Below, one piece after another: positions 1 through 9,392 of a stretch of DNA of 63,671 nucleotides. The stretch lies in contig JAJFKJ010000005.1 of NCBI GenBank assembly GCA_021773275.1, forward strand, positions 1 to 63,671. Reading direction: 5' to 3'. Numbering within the stretch: the stretch's first letter is position 1; each line of letters starts with the position of its first letter. Below the pieces are notes generated by a model. That model made no database searches, had not been told where the DNA came from, and was given only the letters and a program-made list of their open reading frames with translations. The stretch is from Gammaproteobacteria bacterium (GTDB lineage Bacteria > Pseudomonadota > Gammaproteobacteria > JABCZS01). Made by a program: the position numbers and the translations under genes.

Positions 1-54
1 GCCAGCTTGCAACACCTCAATAATCTTGGATTCACTAAAACGCTTCTTCTTCAT
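1..54 (-). CDS. IS3-family transposase OrfA, N-terminal fragment
   Basis: The first 18 codons are visible before the window ends. The peptide begins MKKKRFSESKIIEVLQAG, which matches the start of the helix-turn-helix OrfA proteins of IS3-family elements (typically MKKxRFTExQII). In that family OrfA binds the element ends and is joined to the DDE-domain OrfB by programmed frameshifting. The rest lies left of the window, so intactness cannot be judged. The neighbouring DUF4209 gene ends abruptly about 60 bp away, as expected if this element inserted into it. Confidence 0.75.
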   Translation of the reverse strand, partial: MKKKRFSESKIIEVLQAG

Positions 55-118
55 ATATACCCCCCAGTCAGTCAGAAAATAACCACAAAACTCTATGTGG
101 CTCCTGGGGAATTATAGG
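1..118 (-). mobile_element. IS3-family insertion sequence, left end only
   Basis: This segment contains the orfA start and roughly 60 bp of leader with G/C-rich runs (CCCCCC near 60-65, CCTGGGG near 103-109, GGGG at 117-120). The reading frame of the DUF4209 gene runs into it and stops at 112-114. The outer boundary at about 118 is inferred from where the DUF4209 similarity ends. No inverted repeat or target duplication can be checked, because the other end is outside the window. Confidence 0.5.
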
Positions 119-1632
119 GGATGCTTACCCAGCGACTCTTCATCGAGGCCACCTGAATGCTTGGATTTTAGTTTTGTGGTTCCTGTAAGATTAAGCAGCT
201 CTCTTATGGCGCATTCAAACTGAGGAACAAGCACGTAAATCGCCGCCACTAAATCACCATTGAAATAGGAACATAGCCCAGAACTTAACTGTTTCCTGTG
301 ATTTTCTGAATATATTTCAGATTTGGCAAACCAATCTTCGCAGGCTTTTATGTTAACTTTATCATGACCTACGGTCTTCTCAATATATCTGGCCAAAACT
401 GGCATATTAATCTGAATTAGCTGAACATATTGAGAAATAAAATTGTTTTCCCCAACGTTTGAATGCGCAGAAGTCTGGCTGTCCGGGCCTAATATTTTTC
501 TATTAAAAGTGTGAGTCATTGGGTGCTTTATCCTGGTTTCTTCTGCTATATTTATAGCATTCTGCTTATTTGGGATAAAGCCAGTTGCTAAATATTTTAA
601 CACCTCTGCCGAATCATGCTTACAAGCCTCGTCAATCATTTCGTCTATCTCCCGAAAATCAATAGGCACACTTACTTGGATTTTATGCATATCTTTATGG
701 AGGTTGGCATTTGCTTCTCGAAGCTTTAGAGTAGCATTTTCCATTATGTCGCCTGATACACCATAGTTTTTACCGTAGCTAAGCGCTTCTTCGAGAAAGT
801 GTTTCTGCCACATGGGGCGCTCGTTATCGCAGCGCTGAATTACGTGGGCAATATAATCCGAAATACTTGTTTTAGCCTCAGATTTTTTACCCATGGCTTT
901 ATAGTAATTGGAAAGAATCAATGATGAACGCAGTGAAGTGTCTAAACACCTATTGTTGCAATGCTCCTTTAGCGTTTTGGTGAGAATTAACGTTTCATCA
1001 GCTGACAGCATTATTGTCCTACGTTTATCAAGCATAAACTCTACACTTGATAAACATACCCTTTCACTTAGTTGTGTTAACATTTGGTATTTTACAAGGT
1101 TAATCAGCTTGCTATCCCTAACTGAAATTGAAACCTCAAGCGCTCTTTTGAGCTTCGCCATTTCCTCAAATTCATACTTATGAAGATGTGATTCTGACAT
1201 CAATATACAACTTTCAACAAAAGCTTTAGCGGCAGGAAATAGCATTTCCCGACACTCATTAATTTTACAAAAATCATATACTAGCCCAGCATAACGTGCT
1301 TTTAATACGGGGTGCTGAACCTGCCCCATTCTCCCATGCCAATAATCAACTGTTTCTTTATTTATGGACTCTAACGCAGGATACGTTTTTCCATCAGCGG
1401 AAGCAAAAATTGGGCCAAAATATGTACCCCAAGGCTCTTCTTTGCAGTTGTTCCAGTTATATCTTTCAGGCAAAATGAAGGTCATATTCTCAAGCTCAGC
1501 TACGACACGCTCTTTCTCTGAAAGACTATTTGGATCAACTTTAGACAGCGCACTAAGTACGTCAGTCTCGGTTATTTGCAAACTAAGGTCGTCTAAAGCA
1601 GAAATAATACTGTGGATATTTTCTGTTTTCAT
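112..1632 (-). pseudogene. DUF4209-domain protein truncated at its 3' end by an IS element
   Basis: This is a 506-residue open frame of unknown function. Its last 45 residues, including AIYVLVPQFECAIRELL and the run up to LDEESLG, match the start of the C-terminal DUF4209 domain. That domain normally continues well past this point. Here the frame ends with the foreign-looking tail KHPL exactly where the IS3-family element begins, so the conserved domain is lost. DUF4209 proteins are often found in mobile and defence-type islands, but no biochemical role is established. The start at 1632 has only a weak ribosome-binding site. I call it a probable pseudogene; expression of a truncated product cannot be excluded. 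Confidence 0.65.
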
Positions 1633-1639
1633 TCTGAAA

Positions 1640-2210
1640 GCTTACCATAAAATAATTGGTTGATTTTTTATATTGCCCCCACCCTAATGACAACCTTTAG
1701 GCCATAGCTCATTAAACATATATGCGGTCTGCAAAGGTTAAACTTATTAATGTGGTTTGATAATATTGAGACTGCTTCAAAATGCCTGCAAAAAAATACC
1801 TAATAACTCATTGATTCTTAGCATCAAACAACTCAACCTATTGATATACATGCGATTTATATATTTTTGTAAGACATCTCTTACAGATAGCATAGCTAAT
1901 CACCCCTTGATATTGGTATCCGAATAGCTTAATCTGGTTATCTAGTTTAGTTATGTGGGGTATTTTTATCGCCCCACACAGAACAAGAAAAGCGTTGTAA
2001 GTTGAGAATAAATTAACCTCTAACTGCCACACCAATGACAACATGGACGCTGTCATCCAGACAAGGATGTCTTTTTATTTTTCAGGTTCCGCATTTACTA
2101 GGCGCGTCCTTAGCAACTATTGCTGGTTGTTGCGCATCAATCATCCAGCTTATTGTCAGTACATCCTTTAGTAGATGTATGTGGCTAATGATAAATAAAG
2201 AGGTATTATC
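1640..2210. other. Non-coding stretch between the DUF4209 remnant and the next gene
   Basis: About 570 bp of AT-rich sequence. The only structures seen are a GTGGGG/CCCCAC inverted repeat at 1955-1977 and a short CATCC/GGATG hairpin followed by a T-rich run near 2060-2085. A 72-codon minus-strand open frame (1838-2056) shows no recognisable protein and has no supporting context. An AGAGG ribosome-binding site at 2198-2202 serves the next gene. Confidence 0.5.
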
Positions 2211-3140
2211 ATGAGGTCATTCAAAGCAGAATTTTTTGCTGCGTATCGCTTTACCAGAAAGGTGAACTTTCTGGCGTCTAAAGAAATAGCAAATTCCAAC
2301 TCTTCGGCCCTAGCATGGATACACAAAATTGACTTTGATGCTCAAAAAAAAGAATCATCACAGGCATATTTTTCCCGTAGTCTTGCCCAAATAAGCGCAC
2401 ACATGGCAGGAGCCACCAAAAACGCCGAGGGCGATTATGCATTAATACACCTTTCAACAACAAGCGAACGACTGCGTGAAGGATATGATAACCTGTACGA
2501 TACCTATGGAGGCCATATAGTATTAGGAGCAGCTCAGTTCAGAAATGGACTGTTAAACATTATAGAAAAAGGCTCTATAAGCAAAGGGTTTGACCCAAAA
2601 GCGAAGGTTATAAAAAAAGAAACGGATGCTAATATATCAAATAGCGACGGTAGTGTTAAAACCCTAAAAGGACAAGAATACCAAAGAGTTGCAAGTTTTG
2701 ATAATATCAACCGAATTAAAAAACTCATCATGGGCCATTTTGTTACTCCAACACCATTAAAATTTGGCAGCACACAGTACATTATAGTGCTTCCCTTAGC
2801 TGCAATGGGCTTGAGCCTTGACCAGGTAATAAAATACATGGAAAACTATAAAAACGACCTTGACCATGGCAAAGTGTATGACCGGATGAATGATGCCTGC
2901 ACACATGCTGTAATTGCCAGCTTGGGCATGAAACCAGATATTCGGGGATTGACAACACAGAGGGCCGCCATGAAGATTCTTAGCCTAACAAAGCCGCATG
3001 ATAAGGAGCTTTACTACGGGTTGCAGGATGCAGCGAAGAGCCTCGGGCTATCTTTTACTCCAGCAGAGGTTTACAATAGGCGTATACAACAACAAGATTT
3101 CGCTAATAGGCCTGACGCGCCCAAAGCAAACAGACCTTGA
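2211..3140 (+). CDS. Hypothetical protein, first gene of a degenerate tandem array
   Basis: A 309-residue protein that I do not recognise. It has no signal peptide or clear membrane segment and looks soluble and largely helical. An AGAGG box stands nine bases before the ATG. The C-terminal segment LSFTPAEVYN is found again, at DNA and peptide level, in two non-functional remnants at about 3803-3850 and 3940-4050, so this gene was once duplicated with its downstream partner. It is followed after 14 bases by a TPR-like gene, which suggests a two-gene unit. Cargo of the integrated element or a host-interaction protein are both possible; neither is shown. Confidence 0.6.
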   Translation: MRSFKAEFFAAYRFTRKVNFLASKEIANSNSSALAWIHKIDFDAQKKESSQAYFSRSLAQISAHMAGATKNAEGDYALIHLSTTSERLREGYDNLYDTYGGHIVLGAAQFRNGLLNIIEKGSISKGFDPKAKVIKKETDANISNSDGSVKTLKGQEYQRVASFDNINRIKKLIMGHFVTPTPLKFGSTQYIIVLPLAAMGLSLDQVIKYMENYKNDLDHGKVYDRMNDACTHAVIASLGMKPDIRGLTTQRAAMKILSLTKPHDKELYYGLQDAAKSLGLSFTPAEVYNRRIQQQDFANRPDAPKANRP

Positions 3141-3154
3141 ACAGGAGAAATACG

Positions 3155-3634
3155 ATGCTAGCAAATTTACATAAAGCCATAGTGAGACTAAGCAGGGCTG
3201 TACATACTGCTACAGAAACTGTGCCAAACGCCGTAGCTTCTGTCAGCAAACCAGTCCTATATAGCCAAACAAGACCTGCCGCGACCCCCAATTGGGGTGT
3301 CATAGTTGATGAGCTAAACACACATCTAAATAACAATAGAGCATCTTCTATTCTAAAAGCTATCCCCCAACTTGAAGACCGCTTAACCGCTCTTTCCCCA
3401 AAAAATTGCAACAAAGAAGACACAAAAACTATTTCCAAAATATGCAGCATGTTTGGCTATGCTGAGAATGGCAGTTCAGACCGCGATGTTGGAAAAGCAT
3501 GGTATCTGCGTGCACTTGAGTTTGATGAAAATAATACCGAAGCGCAAGAAGGCTTAAGAGGCATTCTCTCAGAGGAAGGACACTCAAGCGTAGTACATGG
3601 AAAATTCACATCAGGCTCAGCAAGGATTTGGTGA
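3155..3634 (+). CDS. TPR-like small protein, copy 1 of a paralogous pair
   Basis: The frame is open from 3137, but the ATG at 3155 has an AGGAG box seven bases upstream and gives the start MLANLHKAIV, which aligns with the paralogue at 4054; so 3155 is preferred. The product has about 159 residues. Its C-terminal part (KAWYLRALEFDENNTEAQEGL) has the spacing of a single tetratricopeptide helix pair. The first 60 residues are Ala/Thr/Ser-rich and poorly conserved between copies, like a linker or targeting region. Function is unknown. It probably shares a transcript with the preceding gene. Confidence 0.6.
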   Translation: MLANLHKAIVRLSRAVHTATETVPNAVASVSKPVLYSQTRPAATPNWGVIVDELNTHLNNNRASSILKAIPQLEDRLTALSPKNCNKEDTKTISKICSMFGYAENGSSDRDVGKAWYLRALEFDENNTEAQEGLRGILSEEGHSSVVHGKFTSGSARIW

Positions 3635-3802
3635 TGGTCATGATGAACAAACACAAAAATCACTTTACATCGCAATATAAAAAACTCTTCCAGTCAAAGA
3701 AAATCAGACATATTTTTAAGCTAGTTTTTGAGCGCGCTGGGCGTTAAAGCCCCGAGGCTGGTATGCGAACAAACTGTGTTTCAATAGTGGATATACGCAT
3801 TG

Positions 3803-4053
3803 ATATCTTTTACTCCAACTGAGGTTTACAATGTAAAGCCCCCATATTTACCCCACCTGCAAAAAAATCTTTCTGATGAGTCCAAACCAAGCAAGCCTAT
3901 TCTGGTAAAATACAGCTAGACACATTTTACTTGACCAAAACACTTTCTTTGCGGCCTGATCAGGTTTATAGTAGGTATGGGAGAGAGGAAGAAAATGACC
4001 AATCAGGCAGAATAACTGGTAAGCCCAGTAGATCAATTTGTAAAGGCAAGACC
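3803..4053 (+). pseudogene. Two remnants of the 3' end of the gene at 2211
   Basis: Bases 3805-3832 match 3050-3077 with two differences over 28 bases and translate to ISFTPTEVYN against LSFTPAEVYN. About 135 bases further on, 3940-4050 translates to LSLRPDQVYSR followed by a polar tail, again resembling the C-terminus of the 2211 protein. Neither remnant has the rest of that gene. The second is open in frame with the TPR-like gene that follows, so a longer fused product from 3931 is formally possible. Remnants of an ancestral array of gene pairs are the simplest reading. Confidence 0.55.
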
Positions 4054-4536
4054 ATGTTAACTTATTTACGAAATATCTTTCCAGGATTAAGCAGACAACT
4101 TGGCAGCCGAACCCAAAGTGCAGCCGCCGCTTTATTACCGCAATATACTAGCTCGACAGAGAAACAAATCTTAGTGACAACATCCTCACCTCGCTGGGAA
4201 GAAATAGCACAGCGGCTTGAAAATGATTTAGAAAAATATGAACTCGGAAAAGTTTTAGACTCTGTACCAGATATAGAACGCTCTCTTGAATCAACCATAC
4301 TAGAAAACTGTAGTCCTGATGAAACAAAAGCAATCTCTAACATATACACTGTAATTGGCCGCACTAAACGCTATGTTGCGGCTCGCGATGAAAGTAAATC
4401 TTGGTTTCAACGTGCGCTTGAACTAAATCAAAACAATAATGAAGCAAACAAAGGCTTGGATTCAATTTTAGCCGCAGAGGGTGACTCCGGCAAAAAGGTT
4501 ACCTTTTACGCTCCTGTTTCTTCAAAATTTAAATAG
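4054..4536 (+). CDS. TPR-like small protein, copy 2 of a paralogous pair
   Basis: The product has about 160 residues from the ATG at 4054, which is chosen by alignment with copy 1. The frame is open from 3931, but that upstream part is the remnant of another gene. Shared features with copy 1 include the start MLxxL, a central WxxIxxxLxxxL helix, the SKI/SNI segment around residue 110, and the C-terminal TPR-like WFQRALELNQNNNEANKGL. The copies are clearly diverged, so the duplication is not recent. No partner or activity can be inferred beyond a likely protein-binding role of the TPR helix pair. Confidence 0.6.
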   Translation: MLTYLRNIFPGLSRQLGSRTQSAAAALLPQYTSSTEKQILVTTSSPRWEEIAQRLENDLEKYELGKVLDSVPDIERSLESTILENCSPDETKAISNIYTVIGRTKRYVAARDESKSWFQRALELNQNNNEANKGLDSILAAEGDSGKKVTFYAPVSSKFK

Positions 4537-4577
4537 TAACTCTCTAAACAGCATGACTAGAGGAGCAGGACTGCAAA

Positions 4578-4608
4578 GAAGCTTCCATAAAAGACATCGG
4601 GAAGCTGC
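4578..4608. terminator. Possible hairpin between convergent genes
   Basis: GCTTCC at 4581-4586 and GGAAGC at 4600-4605 form a short stem between the convergent TPR-like and KAP-NTPase genes. There is no strong T-run on either strand, so terminator activity is uncertain. Confidence 0.25.
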
Positions 4609-4644
4609 AAAATAATTTCTCGCTAGTAGCCTTGAAAGCATTAG

Positions 4645-6336
4645 TTAATCAAATATTCCATGATACGCAATGCGAACTTCATTTAGCGTGGACTCGCAGG
4701 ATAATTCCTTACAAGTTGCGAGCATAAGTTTTTTTATTTGTATAAACTCATCGGAAGGGTTTGCGATGCTGAGAAAAGACCTTACACCCTTCATAACCTT
4801 ATGAAATTCATCGCCCTCAACACTCTTTAGAACATCAGCAAGACCTTTTTTATCCAAATCACACAAAACAAGCTGGTCGGACAGCTCAATGGGTTTTCTT
4901 TCCCCCATATCCTTCAATATGTCCTTGATGGATTTTTCCGTTTTTTCGCACCGAATTATGCTCATGACTTTCGATCTAATTATTTCATCTTTTAGCCGAT
5001 CATAAGAAGAAAGGTCGCATTCGGAAAAAAACCAATACCGGCAAGATTGATCTTCAAAATAATGTTCAATAAATTTATCGGCCTGCTTTTCAGCTTTGAG
5101 CTTTCTGTAAACATGCACAATATAGTCTAGGTCATGTGGGCTAATTGCCTTGTAATTTTTGTAGAAGGAATCTTTTAACTTCTCCAACACATCAGTCTCG
5201 TTACTTTTGAAGCTTCCACCTATACTATTTTTAACATCATTATTAAATTGTTCTCTAAATTGTATTCTATCAAGCGCTTCCAGAAGAATTCCTGCTTTAC
5301 TCTGCACAGTTTCTTCATCGAAATACCCACTATCTATACCCCCAGCAATAACCAAGTCAAGGCCGTTAGGACCATGGTACCCATAATCTTCCAATATTGA
5401 TTTCCATAAATGATGTCTTGTGTCTTTGTCTTTTTTTTCAAAATCAACAAGGCGCCATTTTCGGTCTAAAACAAAAGCACGCTCGGGAATAGAATCATCT
5501 TTAGAATAAAAACACCATGTGTAAAGAACAAGCGTCCTTATAGCAATTTCTTGAACCCCCACACTATACTTATGCAGCAAACCAAAAAGAATGCCCGCAT
5601 GATGTACAGCTTTTTGCAATATTCTGATATTGTTGACCCCTAATTTTAAGACACAGCTTTTGATGTCTTTAATAACTGCATCGTTCAAATCATTTCTTTT
5701 TGGATTATTGCAAACCAATTCCCAGCATTCTTCTGGCGTAGGATCAAACAAAAAATTAATATCTATAACTTTTTCTCGGAATTCCTGATATTGAACATCA
5801 TCAACTTCTTTAAACTTGTCATCGTTAAATATCAAAACAAGTTGGCAATTTTTTTGCTCTTTAAGCTCCGACACAAAACCAAGAAGCTCTGTCATTTTTA
5901 AACCATCACCTTTACGCTCAATATCATCAATACATATGAGACAGTTTTTTATGACTGAATAAGCCAGCTCATCAAATATTGAGGTCGTAACGCCAACCCC
6001 ATAAAAACTAATATTTTTTAACGCCTTGGGTAAATAACTTAATTTTGAAAGACTCCACCTTGACACCCAGTGGAACGATTTCTTTTTCTCATTTTCCACG
6101 AGATCATTATACTGCTGCGATGCAATTTTAGATTTAAGCTGATTAATATTATCCACACCAAAGGCGGACACGTAGATATATTTTTTCTTATACTCTTTGT
6201 TTGATTCTCTGTGATTTTTAAGATACTGGTTCCACGCATAAGTTTTCCCAACACCCCATTCCCCGTGTATTGCAAATACTTCTGGCTCAGGTGAATCTAA
6301 AAATATACTAATCAGTTCTTTAAATTTTTCTAACAT
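4645..6336 (-). CDS. KAP-family P-loop NTPase
   Basis: A 563-residue protein with a Walker A motif HGEWGVGKT at residues 24-32 and a Walker B-like CLICIDDIERKG near residue 135, followed by a sensor-like LVLIFNDDK. This pattern fits KAP/STAND-like P-loop NTPases, many of which act at the inner membrane or in defence and exclusion systems. The C-terminal two thirds is helical and unassigned. The gene is the last of the leftward conjugation operon, about 40 bases after a small two-span membrane protein, so the two may work together. Anti-phage defence, exclusion of competing elements, or an accessory conjugation ATPase are all possible. Confidence 0.65.
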   Translation of the reverse strand: MLEKFKELISIFLDSPEPEVFAIHGEWGVGKTYAWNQYLKNHRESNKEYKKKYIYVSAFGVDNINQLKSKIASQQYNDLVENEKKKSFHWVSRWSLSKLSYLPKALKNISFYGVGVTTSIFDELAYSVIKNCLICIDDIERKGDGLKMTELLGFVSELKEQKNCQLVLIFNDDKFKEVDDVQYQEFREKVIDINFLFDPTPEECWELVCNNPKRNDLNDAVIKDIKSCVLKLGVNNIRILQKAVHHAGILFGLLHKYSVGVQEIAIRTLVLYTWCFYSKDDSIPERAFVLDRKWRLVDFEKKDKDTRHHLWKSILEDYGYHGPNGLDLVIAGGIDSGYFDEETVQSKAGILLEALDRIQFREQFNNDVKNSIGGSFKSNETDVLEKLKDSFYKNYKAISPHDLDYIVHVYRKLKAEKQADKFIEHYFEDQSCRYWFFSECDLSSYDRLKDEIIRSKVMSIIRCEKTEKSIKDILKDMGERKPIELSDQLVLCDLDKKGLADVLKSVEGDEFHKVMKGVRSFLSIANPSDEFIQIKKLMLATCKELSCESTLNEVRIAYHGIFD

Positions 6337-6375
6337 CCCGCGAGCACCTTAAGTTATAAGTTAATTGTTTATGCG

Positions 6376-6693
6376 TTATTTTTTTTGATTAGTGTTTGCT
6401 GAAAACTCTTTCTTAAACCGCTTGTACGCTTCACGCAGGCTTGGAGCAGCGTCAGATATTATGCCTAGCTGAACTGCACCTATAAAAAAAGCAGGGAGCG
6501 ACACTAGAACAAACAGTATCTTCATCCATGCCCTGCCAGAGCCAGAGAGAGCTATAGAATAAAATACGATTGCAAATATAGCGATGAATGCAATAGGAAA
6601 TGCCTTTTTATGAACAATAGCGACTACCGTGTCAATCAAGCTTTTATCAGATTCTTCGTCTGATTTATCACCATCAAAATTGTCATCACTCAT
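6376..6693 (-). CDS. Small membrane protein in the entry-exclusion position downstream of traG
   Basis: A 105-residue protein with an acidic, Asp/Ser-rich N-terminus (residues 1-22), two hydrophobic spans (about 32-50 and 57-78) and a basic C-terminal tail. Its start overlaps the traG stop codon (ATGA type), indicating translational coupling. In F the exclusion gene traS, and in SXT/R391 the eex gene, lie directly after traG, and these inner-membrane proteins interact with TraG of a donor. Position and topology make this a candidate exclusion protein. I see no sequence-level match to a known Eex, so the function is inferred from context only. Confidence 0.55.
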   Translation of the reverse strand: MSDDNFDGDKSDEESDKSLIDTVVAIVHKKAFPIAFIAIFAIVFYSIALSGSGRAWMKILFVLVSLPAFFIGAVQLGIISDAAPSLREAYKRFKKEFSANTNQKK

Positions 6694-9392
6694 GATTTGT
6701 CTCCCGCATTGTTTGGCGGCGTGCTATCTTCTTTATAGCGATGCCGCTTCTTAACCTTCTGTGCTTGCGTCTCATGTTTGCCTGCAAGCTCAGTCTCCCG
6801 TGCATCTATGCCGCCTCCTGCCTTTTCTCTTTGGGCATCAACGACATCCCTTGGCTCATAGTTTAACGGATTCTTACCGACATTTTCAAGGGCTGCATCA
6901 TCTTTCAGGGCGTCTTTTTTCTTATCATGCTGACTTTTCATATCGTTTTCAGTGGTTTGCTTTATTTTGTTACGACTTTGCTCAAACCCTTGCGCTAGTG
7001 CTGCCTTGTCGGTATTAGGCGATTTAATGAACTTCTCGGCTATTTTATCAACCGCTTTTTGCGCCAAGCCTTTCATGCGCTGCGGGTCTCTTGCATCAAT
7101 CTTGCCCAGCTCTGCGATGGTATAAGGCTTGCCTGTATCAGTGTTAATTTCGTCTCTCAAGGCATTGAGTACCAGCTGATCGGCTCTTGTGTTAAGCGAT
7201 GCGGATTGCTCCTCAACTTTACTCATCGCCTCACGAATGCTTTGCGCCTTAGATAGCGTTTGACTCGCCTCATCGCGAAGACCCACTGCTTCGTCAAAGC
7301 TGGTGCGATCTGTCTCGCTTACGCGCGTTGATTCTTCGCCCGTGTGTCGTTCGCTGCCTGTATGCTCACTGCGTGAACCCAGCTCAAGCTGGCTTTGCAA
7401 AGTTTGCTGATCAACGGCTTGACTAGCAATTCCCCAAGACTGTTGTTCTGCATCTGAAAAGGTCTTATTTAAATCTATACCAGCATTCGCCATTTTAGTA
7501 CCTATTCTGAGCGAGCCACCCACCTGTGCATTCATAGCCTCACTTAAATTCCAGCCATTATCTGCCATCAATGTATCTGTTTGGTTTTTAAAGTCTAGGG
7601 CAGATTGGCTTTCTGATGTTAGCTTGGTATTGCTCCAAATACCTTCTTTTTGGTGTATGTCCGCAATAGCAGCACCTCGTTCGTAAACATCACTTGCTGT
7701 ATTGCTCATGGCTTTATAAGAACTTACCATTTGATTCTGGCCGTCCGTTAATGTTTCTTCGTAGCTTTGTGCTAATGATTCACTAACGCGGCTACCAAGA
7801 TTAACATTGGTATTAAGTTGTGAGGTCGCTTGTGAGTTTTGCAGCAGCATCTCACCATCAGGAGCCAATATCTGCTGACCACCTTGCGGTGTTTGCATCG
7901 AAAGCATATCTGATTGATAGGCCATGTTGGTATTGGTATGAAAACCTGACGTATTGTAAGCATTGGTGTTATCAAGTGATACATTGCCCAAGCTGTAATT
8001 GCCTGTTGTCGCTTCTTCTGCGCCAGTACTGGCGGCAGATTGCGTCGTGCCAGCAATTTGCGTAGCAAGCAACGGGAAGTAGGCGCGACCCGTCATGATA
8101 AGCCCAAATGAAATCATAGGAATCACCATAGAAAGATAGGCAGCAATCAAGGCCCTATCACTGGCTATTTGTTCAATACCTGGCAGGTTTGCAATGGTAA
8201 TGGCTGACAACTCTAGGTGTGGCGAATGTATCAAGCCTACCAATGCCGTTCTTGTATCAAGGTTGGTGAATAGGTTTAAAACGGCATACAGCGGACCCCA
8301 AGACTGAATCCAGAACAGTGAGAGGATGTAATTTTTGATAATGGGCCAGGAGTTAGGTAGCAGCATAATGGGAAACACCAGCAAGAAGCAACCGTAAATC
8401 AAAAGCTCAATCACGCTTTTAAGCATCGGCAGTATATGCCTTGCAAGCCTGCCACTGATACCATAAGCAGCACGTTGTTGTTGCAGCGCCCTTGCCGTGC
8501 CATAGCTTTCTACTGCGGCAGCCGCCCCTGCTTGTGAGCCTTGGCTAATAACAGAGTCGTTAAAAGCATTGATAATCATATTTTGTTGCATGATATCTGT
8601 CGCTGTAGCTGAAAGGTTACCCATATACTGGTAGCTAATAGGTAAGTATCTTATGAGGGATGCGGCGGGGTCCAAGGTTTCACCAAAAAAGCGTTGTCCA
8701 TAGATTTCTTGGGCTTGTTTTATTTCTTTCTCCCAGTCTGTTGTCAGCTTGTCAACACCTGCGCTGCAAGTCGTGATGTCATCATTATATAAAAAGGCTC
8801 TGGCTGGACTTGCGGTGTCTTTAAAAAATTGCCACAGATTACCCTCATTAAAAACATCATCCAAGGTGTATTTGTTGAGCAAGATATCGTATTGCACGCA
8901 TTGTCGCATAAAGCTATCAAGATTCTTGGCCATGCTGGGGCTAGTGACCTGAAAGCGACTTGCCGTTTCAATCAGGCTTGCCGCCATTAATGTGCCTGAT
9001 TTGTGATATTTTAAATCATCGGGTGTGGTAAAGACGGTTTCGGTAAGGCGAGTCAGTTTATCGCCTATTTGGCTAAAGGTGCTGACAAAAAGTGTCAGGC
9101 CAAAAGGCGTGTTGGCGACTACATATTGCCTATCACCCATCGCCCTGTCAGTGATAAGAAGGTCTACTTTAGGCACCAGCATAATGTTAAAGGTTAAAAA
9201 GAATGCAAAGAACCAGTGCATGAGCGGTCTGATTTCGATTTTAAATGCAACTTGGAACATCGCCATCCCAAAAGCAAAAAAGGCTGCGATTTGGACGATG
9301 CTCACATAACTACTGTCGCCAACAACAGCAGACAGGCCATTAAAAAATTCCCAGAACTTATCCCCTGCGCCGTAAGTTATTAATTCATACAT
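6690..9392 (-). CDS. traG: TraG, F-type conjugation mating-pair stabilisation protein
   Basis: A 900-residue protein with the TraG N-terminal membrane domain: a start region resembling F TraG, hydrophobic segments near 28-48, 55-75, 335-370 and 400-440, then a long hydrophilic periplasmic C-terminal half rich in Gln, Ser, Asn and Asp. In F, TraG acts in pilus assembly and, through its C-terminal part, in mating-pair stabilisation and entry exclusion. The gene abuts traH (stop and start share base 9392) and overlaps the downstream small membrane gene. The length is close to that of F TraG (about 940 residues). Confidence 0.9.
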   Translation of the reverse strand: MYELITYGAGDKFWEFFNGLSAVVGDSSYVSIVQIAAFFAFGMAMFQVAFKIEIRPLMHWFFAFFLTFNIMLVPKVDLLITDRAMGDRQYVVANTPFGLTLFVSTFSQIGDKLTRLTETVFTTPDDLKYHKSGTLMAASLIETASRFQVTSPSMAKNLDSFMRQCVQYDILLNKYTLDDVFNEGNLWQFFKDTASPARAFLYNDDITTCSAGVDKLTTDWEKEIKQAQEIYGQRFFGETLDPAASLIRYLPISYQYMGNLSATATDIMQQNMIINAFNDSVISQGSQAGAAAAVESYGTARALQQQRAAYGISGRLARHILPMLKSVIELLIYGCFLLVFPIMLLPNSWPIIKNYILSLFWIQSWGPLYAVLNLFTNLDTRTALVGLIHSPHLELSAITIANLPGIEQIASDRALIAAYLSMVIPMISFGLIMTGRAYFPLLATQIAGTTQSAASTGAEEATTGNYSLGNVSLDNTNAYNTSGFHTNTNMAYQSDMLSMQTPQGGQQILAPDGEMLLQNSQATSQLNTNVNLGSRVSESLAQSYEETLTDGQNQMVSSYKAMSNTASDVYERGAAIADIHQKEGIWSNTKLTSESQSALDFKNQTDTLMADNGWNLSEAMNAQVGGSLRIGTKMANAGIDLNKTFSDAEQQSWGIASQAVDQQTLQSQLELGSRSEHTGSERHTGEESTRVSETDRTSFDEAVGLRDEASQTLSKAQSIREAMSKVEEQSASLNTRADQLVLNALRDEINTDTGKPYTIAELGKIDARDPQRMKGLAQKAVDKIAEKFIKSPNTDKAALAQGFEQSRNKIKQTTENDMKSQHDKKKDALKDDAALENVGKNPLNYEPRDVVDAQREKAGGGIDARETELAGKHETQAQKVKKRHRYKEDSTPPNNAGDKS

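Noticed and set aside
1955-1977. GTGGGG/CCCCAC inverted repeat as a terminator
   Set aside because: No T-run follows on either strand and the neighbouring genes do not point into it closely.
1838-2056. 72-codon minus-strand frame
   Set aside because: No ribosome-binding site, no recognisable protein and atypical composition; treated as non-coding.
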